From Chitinophagaceae bacterium (lineage in GTDB: Bacteria; Bacteroidota; Bacteroidia; Chitinophagales; Chitinophagaceae), in contig JAEUVO010000031.1 of NCBI GenBank assembly GCA_016786885.1, forward strand, positions 1-64,000: DNA of 64,000 nt, given 5' to 3'. The notes below the pieces were generated by a model. That model was given only the letters and a program-made list of their open reading frames with translations, was not told the origin of the DNA and did no database searches. Numbering within the stretch: the first letter of the stretch is position 1; each line of letters begins with the position of its first letter. A program made the position numbers and the translations under genes. Below are positions 34,053 through 42,332 of the stretch, piece by piece.

Positions 34053-34481
34053 ATGACGATCTTGCTTTACTTTTTGCTTGCCTGTATGACGGCCGGGAGA
34101 AATGAACCGGTGAATACACTGCAGAATGAAGAAATAAAAATAGTGCATGAATTATTCCGGCTGCGGAATGAACACAAAGCTGATTCGGCAGAACAATTGT
34201 TTGCTGATACGGTGCTGGTATATATGAAGTACTTACGGAACGTACCAAAGAAAAAGATCACTGAGAGTGACAGAAACTTCTGGAAGGCACACCCGACAAA
34301 TAAATTTGAAATAACAGCACCGGTACAAATTACCGTGCAGGCAGGTATCACAACCGCTATCATTTTTGGTAAAGAATACCTTGATGGTACAGCTTTTCAG
34401 TATGAGAGAATTGAAATAAAGTTTGACCGCAATAAAAAAATAAACTCCTTCAGGGGATTTGCGCTGAAGAATAAAAGATAA
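34053..34481 (+). CDS. Small putative lipoprotein, NTF2-like layout
   Basis: The product is 142 residues with a very short signal MTILLYFLLAC (lipobox LLAC, Cys11). The body begins with helices (IKIVHELFRLRNEHKADSAEQLFADTVLVYMKY) and ends with antiparallel strands (FEITAPVQITVQAGITTAIIFGKEYL), which resembles the NTF2/SnoaL fold, though this is a weak assignment. It lies 24 bp after the membrane protein gene. Confidence 0.72.
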   Translation: MTILLYFLLACMTAGRNEPVNTLQNEEIKIVHELFRLRNEHKADSAEQLFADTVLVYMKYLRNVPKKKITESDRNFWKAHPTNKFEITAPVQITVQAGITTAIIFGKEYLDGTAFQYERIEIKFDRNKKINSFRGFALKNKR

Positions 34482-34505
34482 CAGGAGTTATTGTTGCTAT
34501 GCAGA

Positions 34506-35756
34506 TTAATTCTTAGAATAATTAATATTTTCTCCCGCAACTGAATTATTTCCGGCCAGTTCTTTTGATTCGATATGGGTGATCTTATAATCCAGCTTTA
34601 TACCCCTGCTTGTTTTTTTCACTGCTACAGTGGCTTCTGCTCCCGGTTGCACAAAATTAAAATCGATCGTTTCTGTTTTTACCACTTTCCCTTCAGGATT
34701 CAGGTAGCGGAGTTCCACCGATACTTTATCCAGCAGGTAGCGGGAATCATTTTGCAAGGTCATTTTAAGATTGCGGATACCGCCAAATGCAGCTACGGTG
34801 TATTCGTTTGGCTTTAGCTGCAATTTGGAAGTGATATTTTCAACTGGTACTTTCTTTACTTCCTTGTTTTCGGTAACAGGCGGCAGCTTTTTAGCAGGCT
34901 GTTCGTTAGTGACAGGTACCGGTTCATTATTAGTTGCTGCATTCTTTGACGCTGTTGTTTTCCTGACAGATGCCGAGATGCCGGGTGCTGCATCCCGTTC
35001 CGTTATAGTTTCTGCGAGGGGAGTGTTTTGCAGGCCATAACTTTCCGGGGTGCTGTTACTGCTGTCTGCCACAGGTTCTTCTGTCACTTCTTCGACAGGA
35101 GTAGCTATTTCGGTTTTCGGTAGCTGACTCACAGGTTGCGGTCTCATCATCTCTTTACCGCCGGTACCTCTTATTACCAGCATCATCAGGGCGCCGCTTA
35201 TTATCAGTCCAGCATAGAGTGCAATCTTCTTTCCGGGAAGTTTGAGCAATGATTCCAGCATTTCGGTTTTGTCTTTGGGAGGCTGTTGTCGTAATGGCAG
35301 TTCTTTAGTACCGGTATCCTGCTGTATCTCATTGAGTGAACCGCTATTATTAGTATGGGCCATATTAATAATCTGTGCTGTTGTAGTTGTTTCGTTTTGC
35401 CATGCCTTATTTTCTTGTTTTGCTGTAGCAATGTCTTTTTCCTTTTTAGTAGCGGAGTTGTAGTTTGGTGGCAGTTCAACATACACTCCTTTTTTCCCGT
35501 TGGTTATGGGTGTTTCCTCCTTTACCGGTGGAGTATATTTTTCCATCGCTTCATCCATGACAGGGGTAAGTGTTGGCTGTACGGCCTGGTTCAGCAATTG
35601 CCTTAGTTCCGGTATTTCCTGCGGCCGCTGCCAGCATACACTCTGGCATTCCACCCACAGCAGGTCGGTGGGCAGCAGACCAATGCGTTTCAGATCTTCC
35701 AGGTTCAGGGGAGTGCTCTCGCTGTTATTGCGCAGCAGGATATAAGTATTGTTCAT
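34506..35756 (-). CDS. GYF_2-like domain membrane protein with Pro/Thr-rich linker
   Basis: The product is 416 residues. Residues about 1-55 (YILLRNNSESTPLNLEDLKRIGLLPTDLLWVECQSVCWQRPQEIPELRQLL) match the GYF_2 (DUF4339-type) layout, a cytosolic peptide-binding module. A long low-complexity linker, one membrane helix at about 175-195 (GKKIALYAGLIISGALMMLVI), a second low-complexity linker rich in Glu/Pro/Thr/Val and a C-terminal beta domain (about 310-400: NEYTVAAFGGIRNLKMTLQNDSRYLLDKVSVELRYL) follow. The C-terminal domain resembles FxLYD-like sandwich domains. Function unknown. Confidence 0.8.
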   Translation of the reverse strand: MNNTYILLRNNSESTPLNLEDLKRIGLLPTDLLWVECQSVCWQRPQEIPELRQLLNQAVQPTLTPVMDEAMEKYTPPVKEETPITNGKKGVYVELPPNYNSATKKEKDIATAKQENKAWQNETTTTAQIINMAHTNNSGSLNEIQQDTGTKELPLRQQPPKDKTEMLESLLKLPGKKIALYAGLIISGALMMLVIRGTGGKEMMRPQPVSQLPKTEIATPVEEVTEEPVADSSNSTPESYGLQNTPLAETITERDAAPGISASVRKTTASKNAATNNEPVPVTNEQPAKKLPPVTENKEVKKVPVENITSKLQLKPNEYTVAAFGGIRNLKMTLQNDSRYLLDKVSVELRYLNPEGKVVKTETIDFNFVQPGAEATVAVKKTSRGIKLDYKITHIESKELAGNNSVAGENINYSKN

Positions 35757-35981
35757 GTGCGGGGAGATTATCCGATAAAACGGAAAAATCTGTGCCGATA
35801 GATGTAAAGGGATTGTTATTCTTTTCTGGGTAGAAAGAACAAACTTTCTTTAAGTGGTTGTTTAAAGTGCCTTTGCCCGGTAGCCAAACCTGCACACAAC
35901 ACGCAGCAACGGTGTGAAGCTGTATTTGGAAAAACTAATAGCGACGGAAAACTACCTGTCATGACGAAAGCACTAAACAGA

Positions 35982-36842
35982 TCAGATCTTTACAGCCGTT
36001 ACAATTGGCTCAGGTTCATGAATACTAAAGGAAACAGCTTTATCTTCTTTTAATTTAAAAATGATCTTTACGGAAGCAGCACCTGCCGGTGAAAAAATGG
36101 AATCATCTGTTTTATTCAGTTTCCGTGCAGCCGATCCCTTACGAGCCACCTGTAAAAAACCAAGCCGGTGAAGGTCTACCACGAATAGCTCAGTTTCACC
36201 TTCCCCAAAACGGTATTCACCCAAATATTTTTTCTTTTCCTCTTCGCTCACTGCAAGATTCTTAGGCTTTACATCTGCATTTCCCAATCCTTCCAGGTAA
36301 GCAATTACTTTATTTACATTGGCTTTATCGGTATCAGTAATAGTTTTATCCTCAAGCCGGTTCTTTGCATGTTGCAGCAATGTGATACCATGTGGTCCTG
36401 TATGCGATTGAATACCCGGCACCGTTTCAATGATCTCCTGCACACTCTTGAGCATACCCATCATGGTAAAAGTGAAAATATCTGGCCTTGCGCCGTGGCT
36501 GATTAAGAACTCAGCAATATCACGACGGCCTACATGTGAAGCAGCACCCAGTGCCGTTTCCCAATCACCAAAACCCCAGTCCCACGATGCACCGGCGAGT
36601 TCAGGACGTTTGGTTACGAGTTCTTTCACTTTATCAAAATTTCCATGCGAGGCACCTACGATACCGCTGGCCATTGTATCATCCATGCTGGGATAACGAT
36701 AAAACAATGGTTCAGCATTGCCAGGTGTCCATATACTTTTTTTGTTTTCGCCTGCGGCGACTGTACCAAATGTTGTGATACCAATCAAGCCAAAGGCAGC
36801 GCTTTTGACAAAGCGGCGGCGTTGAAGATGATTATTGTTCAT
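35982..36842 (-). CDS. Tat-exported ankyrin-repeat protein
   Basis: The product is 286 residues from ATG 36842; 31 residues could be added from an upstream start but this would bury the signal. It has a twin-arginine signal (QRRRFVKSAAFG, fitting RRxFxK) and then a hydrophobic stretch. Ankyrin-type helices cover about residues 55-190 (MASGIVGASHGNFDKVKELV, TALGAASHVGRRDIAEFLISHGA). The last ~70 residues are beta-rich (YLGEYRFGEGETELFVVDL). Export of ankyrin proteins in folded form fits the Tat route. No partner is known. Confidence 0.85.
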   Translation of the reverse strand: MNNNHLQRRRFVKSAAFGLIGITTFGTVAAGENKKSIWTPGNAEPLFYRYPSMDDTMASGIVGASHGNFDKVKELVTKRPELAGASWDWGFGDWETALGAASHVGRRDIAEFLISHGARPDIFTFTMMGMLKSVQEIIETVPGIQSHTGPHGITLLQHAKNRLEDKTITDTDKANVNKVIAYLEGLGNADVKPKNLAVSEEEKKKYLGEYRFGEGETELFVVDLHRLGFLQVARKGSAARKLNKTDDSIFSPAGAASVKIIFKLKEDKAVSFSIHEPEPIVTAVKI

Positions 36843-37075
36843 ACCGGTTATTTTAAAATAGTTGACTGTTAATTTACGATATTCACCAATTGAACAGCTA
36901 CCTGTTTCCGATGATTGGTAGTATGCAATTATCAATGGCAGGAAATATGCGTCAGGGTGTTCTTAACTCACCCAGGGAAGAAAGAGGATAATAATTCGTA
37001 TGAAAAATCGTTTTTATACAGCTATTAATCAAACAATTATCGGTTCGCCTAAATAATTTGAACAATATTTACTTT

Positions 37076-37684
37076 ATGAAAGCAATTAATTACTTGTTTT
37101 TTTTCCTGTTTATTGGGAATGCTCAAAAAATAAACAGCCAGGATATAATAGATGCATATATTATTAAACTGAATGGCGATTCAGTACAGGGTAGTGTAAA
37201 ATTACCGGGGAGCAAGCTTTGGGGAATGAATGTCTATGCCCGGCTGGGAGATGGAATTGATTTTAGCGAAAAGGGAAAACAGGGCAGTTTTGTATTCTAT
37301 GAGCCGAAGCAAATAAAAGAATTTGGTTATTATGCTGCTAAGAACAGAACCTCACCGGTAAGGTATGTTAGTGAAACTGTATATAAAAGCAAGCGACTGG
37401 TGATTATTGAAATAGATGGCCCTTTGCGTTTGTATAAGGATGCAACACTGCAAATGATTGACCGGAATACAGCCAATGTGGACTATTACTATATCAAGAA
37501 AAAAAATGACAAACTTTTCATAATAGAAAAAACAGCCTATTATAAGGTTAAAAAAAGAGATTCCCTGAAAGAATATCTTGCTGATTGCCCGGAGGTAACC
37601 GAAATACTGAACGATAAAAACGAATTGGACCTGGCTGTGCTGGTGAAAAAGTATAATGACTGGTATGAGCGAACTTCACAATAA
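37076..37684 (+). CDS. Exported hypothetical protein
   Basis: The product is 202 residues from ATG 37076; the upstream TTG would add only six residues. The signal peptide is MKAINYLFFFLFIGNAQKINSQ. The mature part begins DIIDAYIIKLNGDSVQGSVKLPG and is Lys/Tyr rich with alternating beta-like segments, typical of small Bacteroidota periplasmic proteins with no named family. It is single, with no adjacent same-strand gene close by. Confidence 0.78.
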   Translation: MKAINYLFFFLFIGNAQKINSQDIIDAYIIKLNGDSVQGSVKLPGSKLWGMNVYARLGDGIDFSEKGKQGSFVFYEPKQIKEFGYYAAKNRTSPVRYVSETVYKSKRLVIIEIDGPLRLYKDATLQMIDRNTANVDYYYIKKKNDKLFIIEKTAYYKVKKRDSLKEYLADCPEVTEILNDKNELDLAVLVKKYNDWYERTSQ

Positions 37685-37750
37685 GTAATTTTTACGCCAT
37701 GGCTGGTGAAAGAAAAACCGCCGGGAAGAATTGTCGTTGTTAGTAAAAAC

Positions 37751-38089
37751 CTATCGCAGCAGCTGGTAAACCGTGATGATCATAATAATTGCCAAAAGGG
37801 AAGTATAGATGGGTTTATTATACTTTGCCAGCCAGTGGGGGAGATAAATATCAAAATTGGCTTTAGGTGAATCGGAGTATTTGCGGGCCATGACGGTTAA
37901 CGGGCAAAAGAACTTAAACAATAACAAGGTGATCCCTTCCAGCACAAATAACCCGTAGCCGATCCAAAGCCATTTGTCGAGTTTATTCGTAAGTGCAGCG
38001 TACAGCATGTAGAAGATCACCACATTGAAAAACACCCAGATAAGGGTATGAACAGTCTTAATAAGGATCAGTTTAGTTTCGCTTTTCAT
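37751..38089 (-). CDS. Small membrane protein, three helices
   Basis: The product is 112 residues with hydrophobic segments at about 8-32 (IKTVHTLIWVFFNVVIFYMLYAAL), 40-60 (WIGYGLFVLEGITLLLFKFF) and 92-110 (YTSLLAIIMIITVYQLL). No family can be named. Its start codon directly abuts copy A of the two-hairpin repeat, which on this strand contains TATCTTAG, a possible -7 element. Confidence 0.78.
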   Translation of the reverse strand: MKSETKLILIKTVHTLIWVFFNVVIFYMLYAALTNKLDKWLWIGYGLFVLEGITLLLFKFFCPLTVMARKYSDSPKANFDIYLPHWLAKYNKPIYTSLLAIIMIITVYQLLR

Positions 38090-38090
38090 T

Positions 38091-38243
38091 TTGCAGCCAC
38101 CTTACTTTTTTTTCTTACTAAGATAGCAAACTGCTTTTATGGTTGGTTTTTACAGCCTCGTTGGGGCTGATGCTTCGTTGCAAACGAAGCATCACCATTC
38201 AGCATTTTTAAGTTTTGGAACATTTATCTGCCAAAGGCAGGCT
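38091..38243 (-). repeat. Two-hairpin repeat, copy A
   Basis: About 150 bp nearly identical to 40161-40319. Hairpin 1 is at 38153-38169 (CAGCCTC-GTT-GGGGCTG) and hairpin 2 at 38169-38193 (GATGCTTCGTT-GCA-AACGAAGCATC). It ends with a CTGCC...GGCAG palindrome. Confidence 0.9.
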
Positions 38244-38288
38244 ACCAACAACCGGGAGATATGAATCAACACTTTGGCCTGCCTGTTA

Positions 38289-39347
38289 TTATTCGTTGAT
38301 TGTTGTTTTCACAATGTTTCCAGTATCAGTATCATAGGCATACAAAAGGCTGTCATCGGCTGTAACAGCAATGCTGCTTATTAAAGTGCTGGTTGTGTAT
38401 TTTCTGACAGGCCGCCCTTCCCAATCATACACATAGATTAATTTCCCGGTTGAGTTTAGGTTTCCAGCCCCCTCCACTTCATGATTTCCGGAGTAAAGAA
38501 GGTAAATATATTTATCAGAAGCAGTACCACTAACAAAAGCGAATCTTGTTTCAGCAGTTCGTTCCAGCATATCCCTGCCATTAACATTGATTGTATTAAA
38601 CATTGCCGGGTAATTTTCTGGTCCTTTCAGTATGCTGCATTGTTGTGTGGCCAGATCAATAAAATCTACCTGGTCAGTAAACCGGCAGGCCAGTGCGGCC
38701 TTAGTACCATCAGGGTTGGTGAAGACGAATGACTCATACGATTGCTTCCAGGAACTAACAGGAACATCTTCGGGGGGATTGGCGAAGGAACCATACTTCC
38801 GGAATGATAACCCATTTTGTAAATTGATTTTTACAAGCCTGTATTTTGCATCGTAAGAACCTGAGCCAAGTAACTGCTGATTGTCTACAAGGGCAGTACC
38901 AAAATAGAAATCCGGCATGGCGTATTCCTGCAGCAGTACTGTATCGGCCCCGGCAGAATTTGTAGATGGCGTTGCTGCTACTAATTTTTTCATTGATACA
39001 TCATGCAGCCAGTAAGTTCCTTTGTAACGGCCACCGGAAAGTGCCCCGGCAACTTTCCCAAACCCGGTTCCGGCTTTAATGTAACCGCCTGATGCCAACC
39101 TGCCGGTCATAGAGTAGCTCCTGAAGAAAAAACCTCTGTCCGCATTCAGGCTCCATATTACAATGGATGTATCTGTAAGGAATATTCTTCTTACAAAGTC
39201 TTTTTGAACCGGGAATATTGCCTGAAAACTAATTTCTTTTTCGTCCGGGAATTTTTGAAAAATGGTGGTATCGGTAAGGATAGTTGATTGGGCCGGGCTG
39301 CTAAGTACAGAAAATATAAAGAGAGTAGCTGATAATAGCATTTTCAT
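38289..39347 (-). CDS. Exported beta-propeller protein (BF3164-like)
   Basis: The product is 352 residues with signal MKMLLSATLFIFSVLSSPAQS. The body is a series of repeated beta-sheet segments (AALACRFTDQVDFIDLATQQCSIL; YIYLLYSGNH...GKLIYVYDWEGRPVRKY; LISSIAVTADDSLLYAYDTDTGNIVK), consistent with a six-bladed propeller and with the BF3164/TolB-like lipoprotein family of Bacteroidota. No Cys lipobox is evident, so it may be soluble in the periplasm. Ligand unknown. Confidence 0.8.
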   Translation of the reverse strand: MKMLLSATLFIFSVLSSPAQSTILTDTTIFQKFPDEKEISFQAIFPVQKDFVRRIFLTDTSIVIWSLNADRGFFFRSYSMTGRLASGGYIKAGTGFGKVAGALSGGRYKGTYWLHDVSMKKLVAATPSTNSAGADTVLLQEYAMPDFYFGTALVDNQQLLGSGSYDAKYRLVKINLQNGLSFRKYGSFANPPEDVPVSSWKQSYESFVFTNPDGTKAALACRFTDQVDFIDLATQQCSILKGPENYPAMFNTINVNGRDMLERTAETRFAFVSGTASDKYIYLLYSGNHEVEGAGNLNSTGKLIYVYDWEGRPVRKYTTSTLISSIAVTADDSLLYAYDTDTGNIVKTTINE

Positions 39348-39589
39348 AGCACTAGTTTATTGTAAGATAGAATAAAGTATTACTATAAAATAAAACTAAA
39401 TGTTAAGATAGTATTTAGCTCCGGGGCGGGTGTCAGATGGGGTTGTGTGTTGGTTTTGTGGCACTCGCCGTACTACGGAGTTGTATTGCAAATTAATGCC
39501 ACTCCACATACAAAGCCGGGCAGTGAGACATCGGCTGAGAAACTGTCAGTTTATTAAAACTCGCCAGGGGAGAGAAAGTCCGGGGGGCT

Positions 39590-40048
39590 TTAAAAACCTG
39601 TCTTCCAAACCTTATCCGATGCATCGAGATAAGCAGGTAATGCTGCTGAACCATACCACGGGTAAATATCGGGGGTCAGAAATTCGTTTTTAATAGCCGG
39701 ATCTGTTTGCAATAGCTGGCGGGCTTCTTCTATACTGGCAACATCCAATATAAATATTCCACGAAAATTATTTTGGTTTTTGCCAAAAGGTCCTGCCACA
39801 ATTAGTTTATTTCTTTTTACCATCCTATCCATATTTTGAAAATGGCCGGCAAAGCAACTATCTTTTAATGCTTTGTCAGCAGACATATTGCTTCCTGTTT
39901 TTAGAATAACAAGCACATAATTTTTCATACCGTATTCATCTGCTCCATATTGTTTGGCCAGTAAAGAATCATATTTCGGATTTGTTTTTTGCGCCGTAAC
40001 AACAACAAAGGAAAGCAGGCATATTGTGGAGAGAAATAATAGTTTCAT
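39590..40048 (-). CDS. Exported YCII-related domain protein
   Basis: The product is 152 residues with signal MKLLFLSTICLLSFVVVTAQ. Residues about 35-125 have the dimeric alpha/beta-barrel order of YCII proteins (YGMKNYVLVILKTG...CFAGHFQNMDRMVKRNKLIVAGPFGKNQNNFRGIFILDVASIEEARQLLQTDPAIKN), including the His and Asp positions of the family. Usually such proteins are cytosolic, so the export signal is unusual but seen in Bacteroidota. Function unknown. Confidence 0.85.
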   Translation of the reverse strand: MKLLFLSTICLLSFVVVTAQKTNPKYDSLLAKQYGADEYGMKNYVLVILKTGSNMSADKALKDSCFAGHFQNMDRMVKRNKLIVAGPFGKNQNNFRGIFILDVASIEEARQLLQTDPAIKNEFLTPDIYPWYGSAALPAYLDASDKVWKTGF

Positions 40049-40160
40049 TTCGTTTTTTTAATATTAAAAATACGTTTATTGCTTTACACTGGCAGCAGGC
40101 AGGGCTATTCATTTAGTTACAATAAATGGTATAAAATGGATAGCCTGCTGGTTACGGATT

Positions 40161-40319
40161 TTGTAGCCACCTTCACTCATTTTTTTTCTTACTAAGATAG
40201 CAAACTGCTTTTATGGTTGGTTTTCCCAGCCTTGTTAAGGCTGATGCTTCGTTGCAAACGAAGCATCGCCATTCAGCATTTTTTTTATTTTTGGAACATT
40301 TATCTGCCGTAGCAGGCTA
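40161..40319 (-). repeat. Two-hairpin repeat, copy B
   Basis: Direct-orientation partner of 38091-38243. Hairpin 1 is at 40227-40243 (CAGCCTT-GTT-AAGGCTG); hairpin 2, at 40243-40267, is identical to copy A. Hairpin 1 differs from copy A only in paired positions. Confidence 0.9.
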
Positions 40320-40339
40320 TGGGCAACGGTGAAAAAAAC

Positions 40340-42109
40340 TTATAGTATTTCATTAATTTGTTCTTGACTTATCCCAATTATACTTGTCATTGTGTTCACT
40401 CTAAATTTATCTGTCAACTCTCCGTTATCTATCATCTCGTTACGAAATTTAATTTTATACAATTCATCAAAACTTGCAGTAGAAGGTATAAAATCATCCG
40501 CAGATAGAGAGATAGATGCCTTCCTTCTCATTAAGTCAATCATTTTATAATAGGCTTTTATAAAATCTAATAACTTCATAAAATCTCCTCCCCTCAAGGC
40601 TAAATCAAAAAAAACTTCAAGATTTACTAGTGTTATATTGTTAATCCCTGCATAAGTGCATTCTTTTTCTTTTAGCTCCTTGACAAATAAACAATTTAAG
40701 TATTCATTTACTCCCGGCATGCTAAACATAAAATCGGTGTGGCAAATAATAGGATGAATATTTATCCTTTCTCTTTTATCAATTTTTTCATTTAAGCCAA
40801 AATCAAATTCATACTTTTTATTAAGCAGATTATTTATGCAATTTGATAGTTGGCTGACACCTTTATTCTTACCCTTATCTGACAACAAAAATTTTTCATT
40901 AATATATTTTTTATAGGCTCCAAAATTGGCTCCTTCAATTATGGAATCTGGAAAAAGATAGTCTTTGAATTCAATTAGAAAAACATCATTTCCGTATCGA
41001 TAATACAAGTCTGGTTCTCCGTTTTCACTATTACTATCAAAATGAAGTATTGAAGTCTCTTTTTGTAACATTTGACTAACTATACCCTTAAACAAAACAT
41101 CTTCAAAACAATCTTTTGATACTTTATTTTTGTAATCTTCAAACTCCATTTCTTTGCGTAACGTAGTTTCTTTATGTAGTTCAAATAAAGGACCACGATA
41201 AATCTTTTTTGTATACATATTTTCATCAATAACCATAAAGCCTCGCTTTTGAGTTTTGTAAAGAGGGAACTTCCTTAAATCAGCAATATTAAACTCACTT
41301 TTATCTTTAATATTATTAATGCACTGAGAAATTAGATGAGTATGTTCAATACCTTCTCTTGGGACAATAAAATAAAGCTTTCGTAAAATTTCATTGGGCT
41401 GATATGTCAATGTCGATTTCACTACTTGATTAAAGCTAGCCATGAATTGTGAAATATTTGTAAACCCATATCTATTAAGAAGCTCCTTAAGATATAATCT
41501 ATGATTGTGATATGAATACTTGCAAAAACTAAGCAGCTTAAAAAGTTCAAAAGCTGAGTTCGACATATCGTTGAACTCATATTGACTAATATTTGAAGCC
41601 CAAATAAGTGGCATTGCCGGCATTATTTGAAAATTATACTTTTTTGCAACCTCTAATAAGGCATGGTCTTTATTATTTACCTCATCTACTGTAAATAGAT
41701 AAGCAAGCAAAAAGTTATACTCATGAATGGGGTCAGTCTCATTAATACCATCTTTATTATTTCGTTTCAACTCTTTTAGTAGCATGGATAACAAATATCT
41801 ACGACTGAATAATGCTCCAGAATAGTCTGGGGCCATTGCTTTATAGTTGGAAATAGCATCGTTCAATAGTGAAATTTGCTCCGGAGTATACCTGAATGTT
41901 ACGACCTCAATAACTCTTTTTTGATTTTCCAGGTAAGTTTCTTCAGTATTTAACTCTGCATTTAGGCTAATTAGTAACATGATAACAGTGTCAGACGATG
42001 TGTTTTTTAAAATATCATCGTAACTCAAAACACTTTCGCCATATAAGTCTTTATACCCTGGTATCAATACTGTTTTCATAAATTTGCGGTTTCCATTAAA
42101 ATTGCTCAT
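40340..42109 (-). CDS. Putative PD-(D/E)XK nuclease-like protein, orphan
   Basis: The product is 589 residues, with no signal or membrane segment. A PD-(D/E)XK-like core is visible in the order Glu336 (CFEDVLF helix), GEPDLYYRYG with Asp367, FLIEFKDY with Glu380 and Lys382, then SQLSNCIN (about 419), the usual motif order of restriction- and Mrr/NERD-type nucleases. The N-terminal ~330 residues are helical without a recognised domain. The gene is clearly more AT-rich than neighbours, suggesting transfer. No methylase or partner is adjacent. It could be a solitary defence nuclease; the fold is an inference. Confidence 0.82.
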   Translation of the reverse strand: MSNFNGNRKFMKTVLIPGYKDLYGESVLSYDDILKNTSSDTVIMLLISLNAELNTEETYLENQKRVIEVVTFRYTPEQISLLNDAISNYKAMAPDYSGALFSRRYLLSMLLKELKRNNKDGINETDPIHEYNFLLAYLFTVDEVNNKDHALLEVAKKYNFQIMPAMPLIWASNISQYEFNDMSNSAFELFKLLSFCKYSYHNHRLYLKELLNRYGFTNISQFMASFNQVVKSTLTYQPNEILRKLYFIVPREGIEHTHLISQCINNIKDKSEFNIADLRKFPLYKTQKRGFMVIDENMYTKKIYRGPLFELHKETTLRKEMEFEDYKNKVSKDCFEDVLFKGIVSQMLQKETSILHFDSNSENGEPDLYYRYGNDVFLIEFKDYLFPDSIIEGANFGAYKKYINEKFLLSDKGKNKGVSQLSNCINNLLNKKYEFDFGLNEKIDKRERINIHPIICHTDFMFSMPGVNEYLNCLFVKELKEKECTYAGINNITLVNLEVFFDLALRGGDFMKLLDFIKAYYKMIDLMRRKASISLSADDFIPSTASFDELYKIKFRNEMIDNGELTDKFRVNTMTSIIGISQEQINEIL

Positions 42110-42210
42110 TAAAGTTACTGAACCCTGAAGAGTGCAACCCTTTGTTGCCTCAGGGTAAACTGCACAGACAATGGTAGCAGTACTACGCTGGCTACATCAT
42201 TTTTAATATG

Positions 42211-42258
42211 ATCATCCTTCGACATCCTTCGATAAACTCAGGATGACAAAGGATGACA
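42211..42258. repeat. Palindromic intergenic repeat
   Basis: ATCATCCTTCGACATCC and a downstream AGGATGACAAAGGATGACA are inverted copies of ATCCTT/AAGGAT-type units. It lies in the spacer between the nuclease gene and prfC and looks like a dispersed chromosomal repeat. Confidence 0.5.
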
Positions 42259-42272
42259 ACCTCTCAAATCCT

Positions 42273-42280
42273 TACCTTTG
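42273..42280 (+). promoter_or_regulatory. -7 promoter element TACCTTTG for prfC
   Basis: Exact match to the TAnnTTTG consensus, 53 bp before the prfC ATG. The -33 TTG is not evident. Confidence 0.45.
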
Positions 42281-42332
42281 CCGCCTTTAAACAGTGTCTG
42301 TGGACCGTCGTCTATGGACTATTGACTAAACA

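Noticed and set aside
37058..37075. TTG start six codons before ATG 37076
   Set aside because: The extra residues precede the signal peptide without adding a basic n-region. The ATG gives a normal signal peptide.
39430..39693. Small gene in the spacer 39348-39589
   Set aside because: The frame overlaps the 3' end of the YCII-like gene and shows no protein-like composition. I see nothing recognisable in this spacer.
38244..40160. Mobile gene cassette bounded by the two-hairpin repeats
   Set aside because: No recombinase, target duplication or compositional break is seen in the two genes between the repeats. The repeats are more simply dispersed elements.
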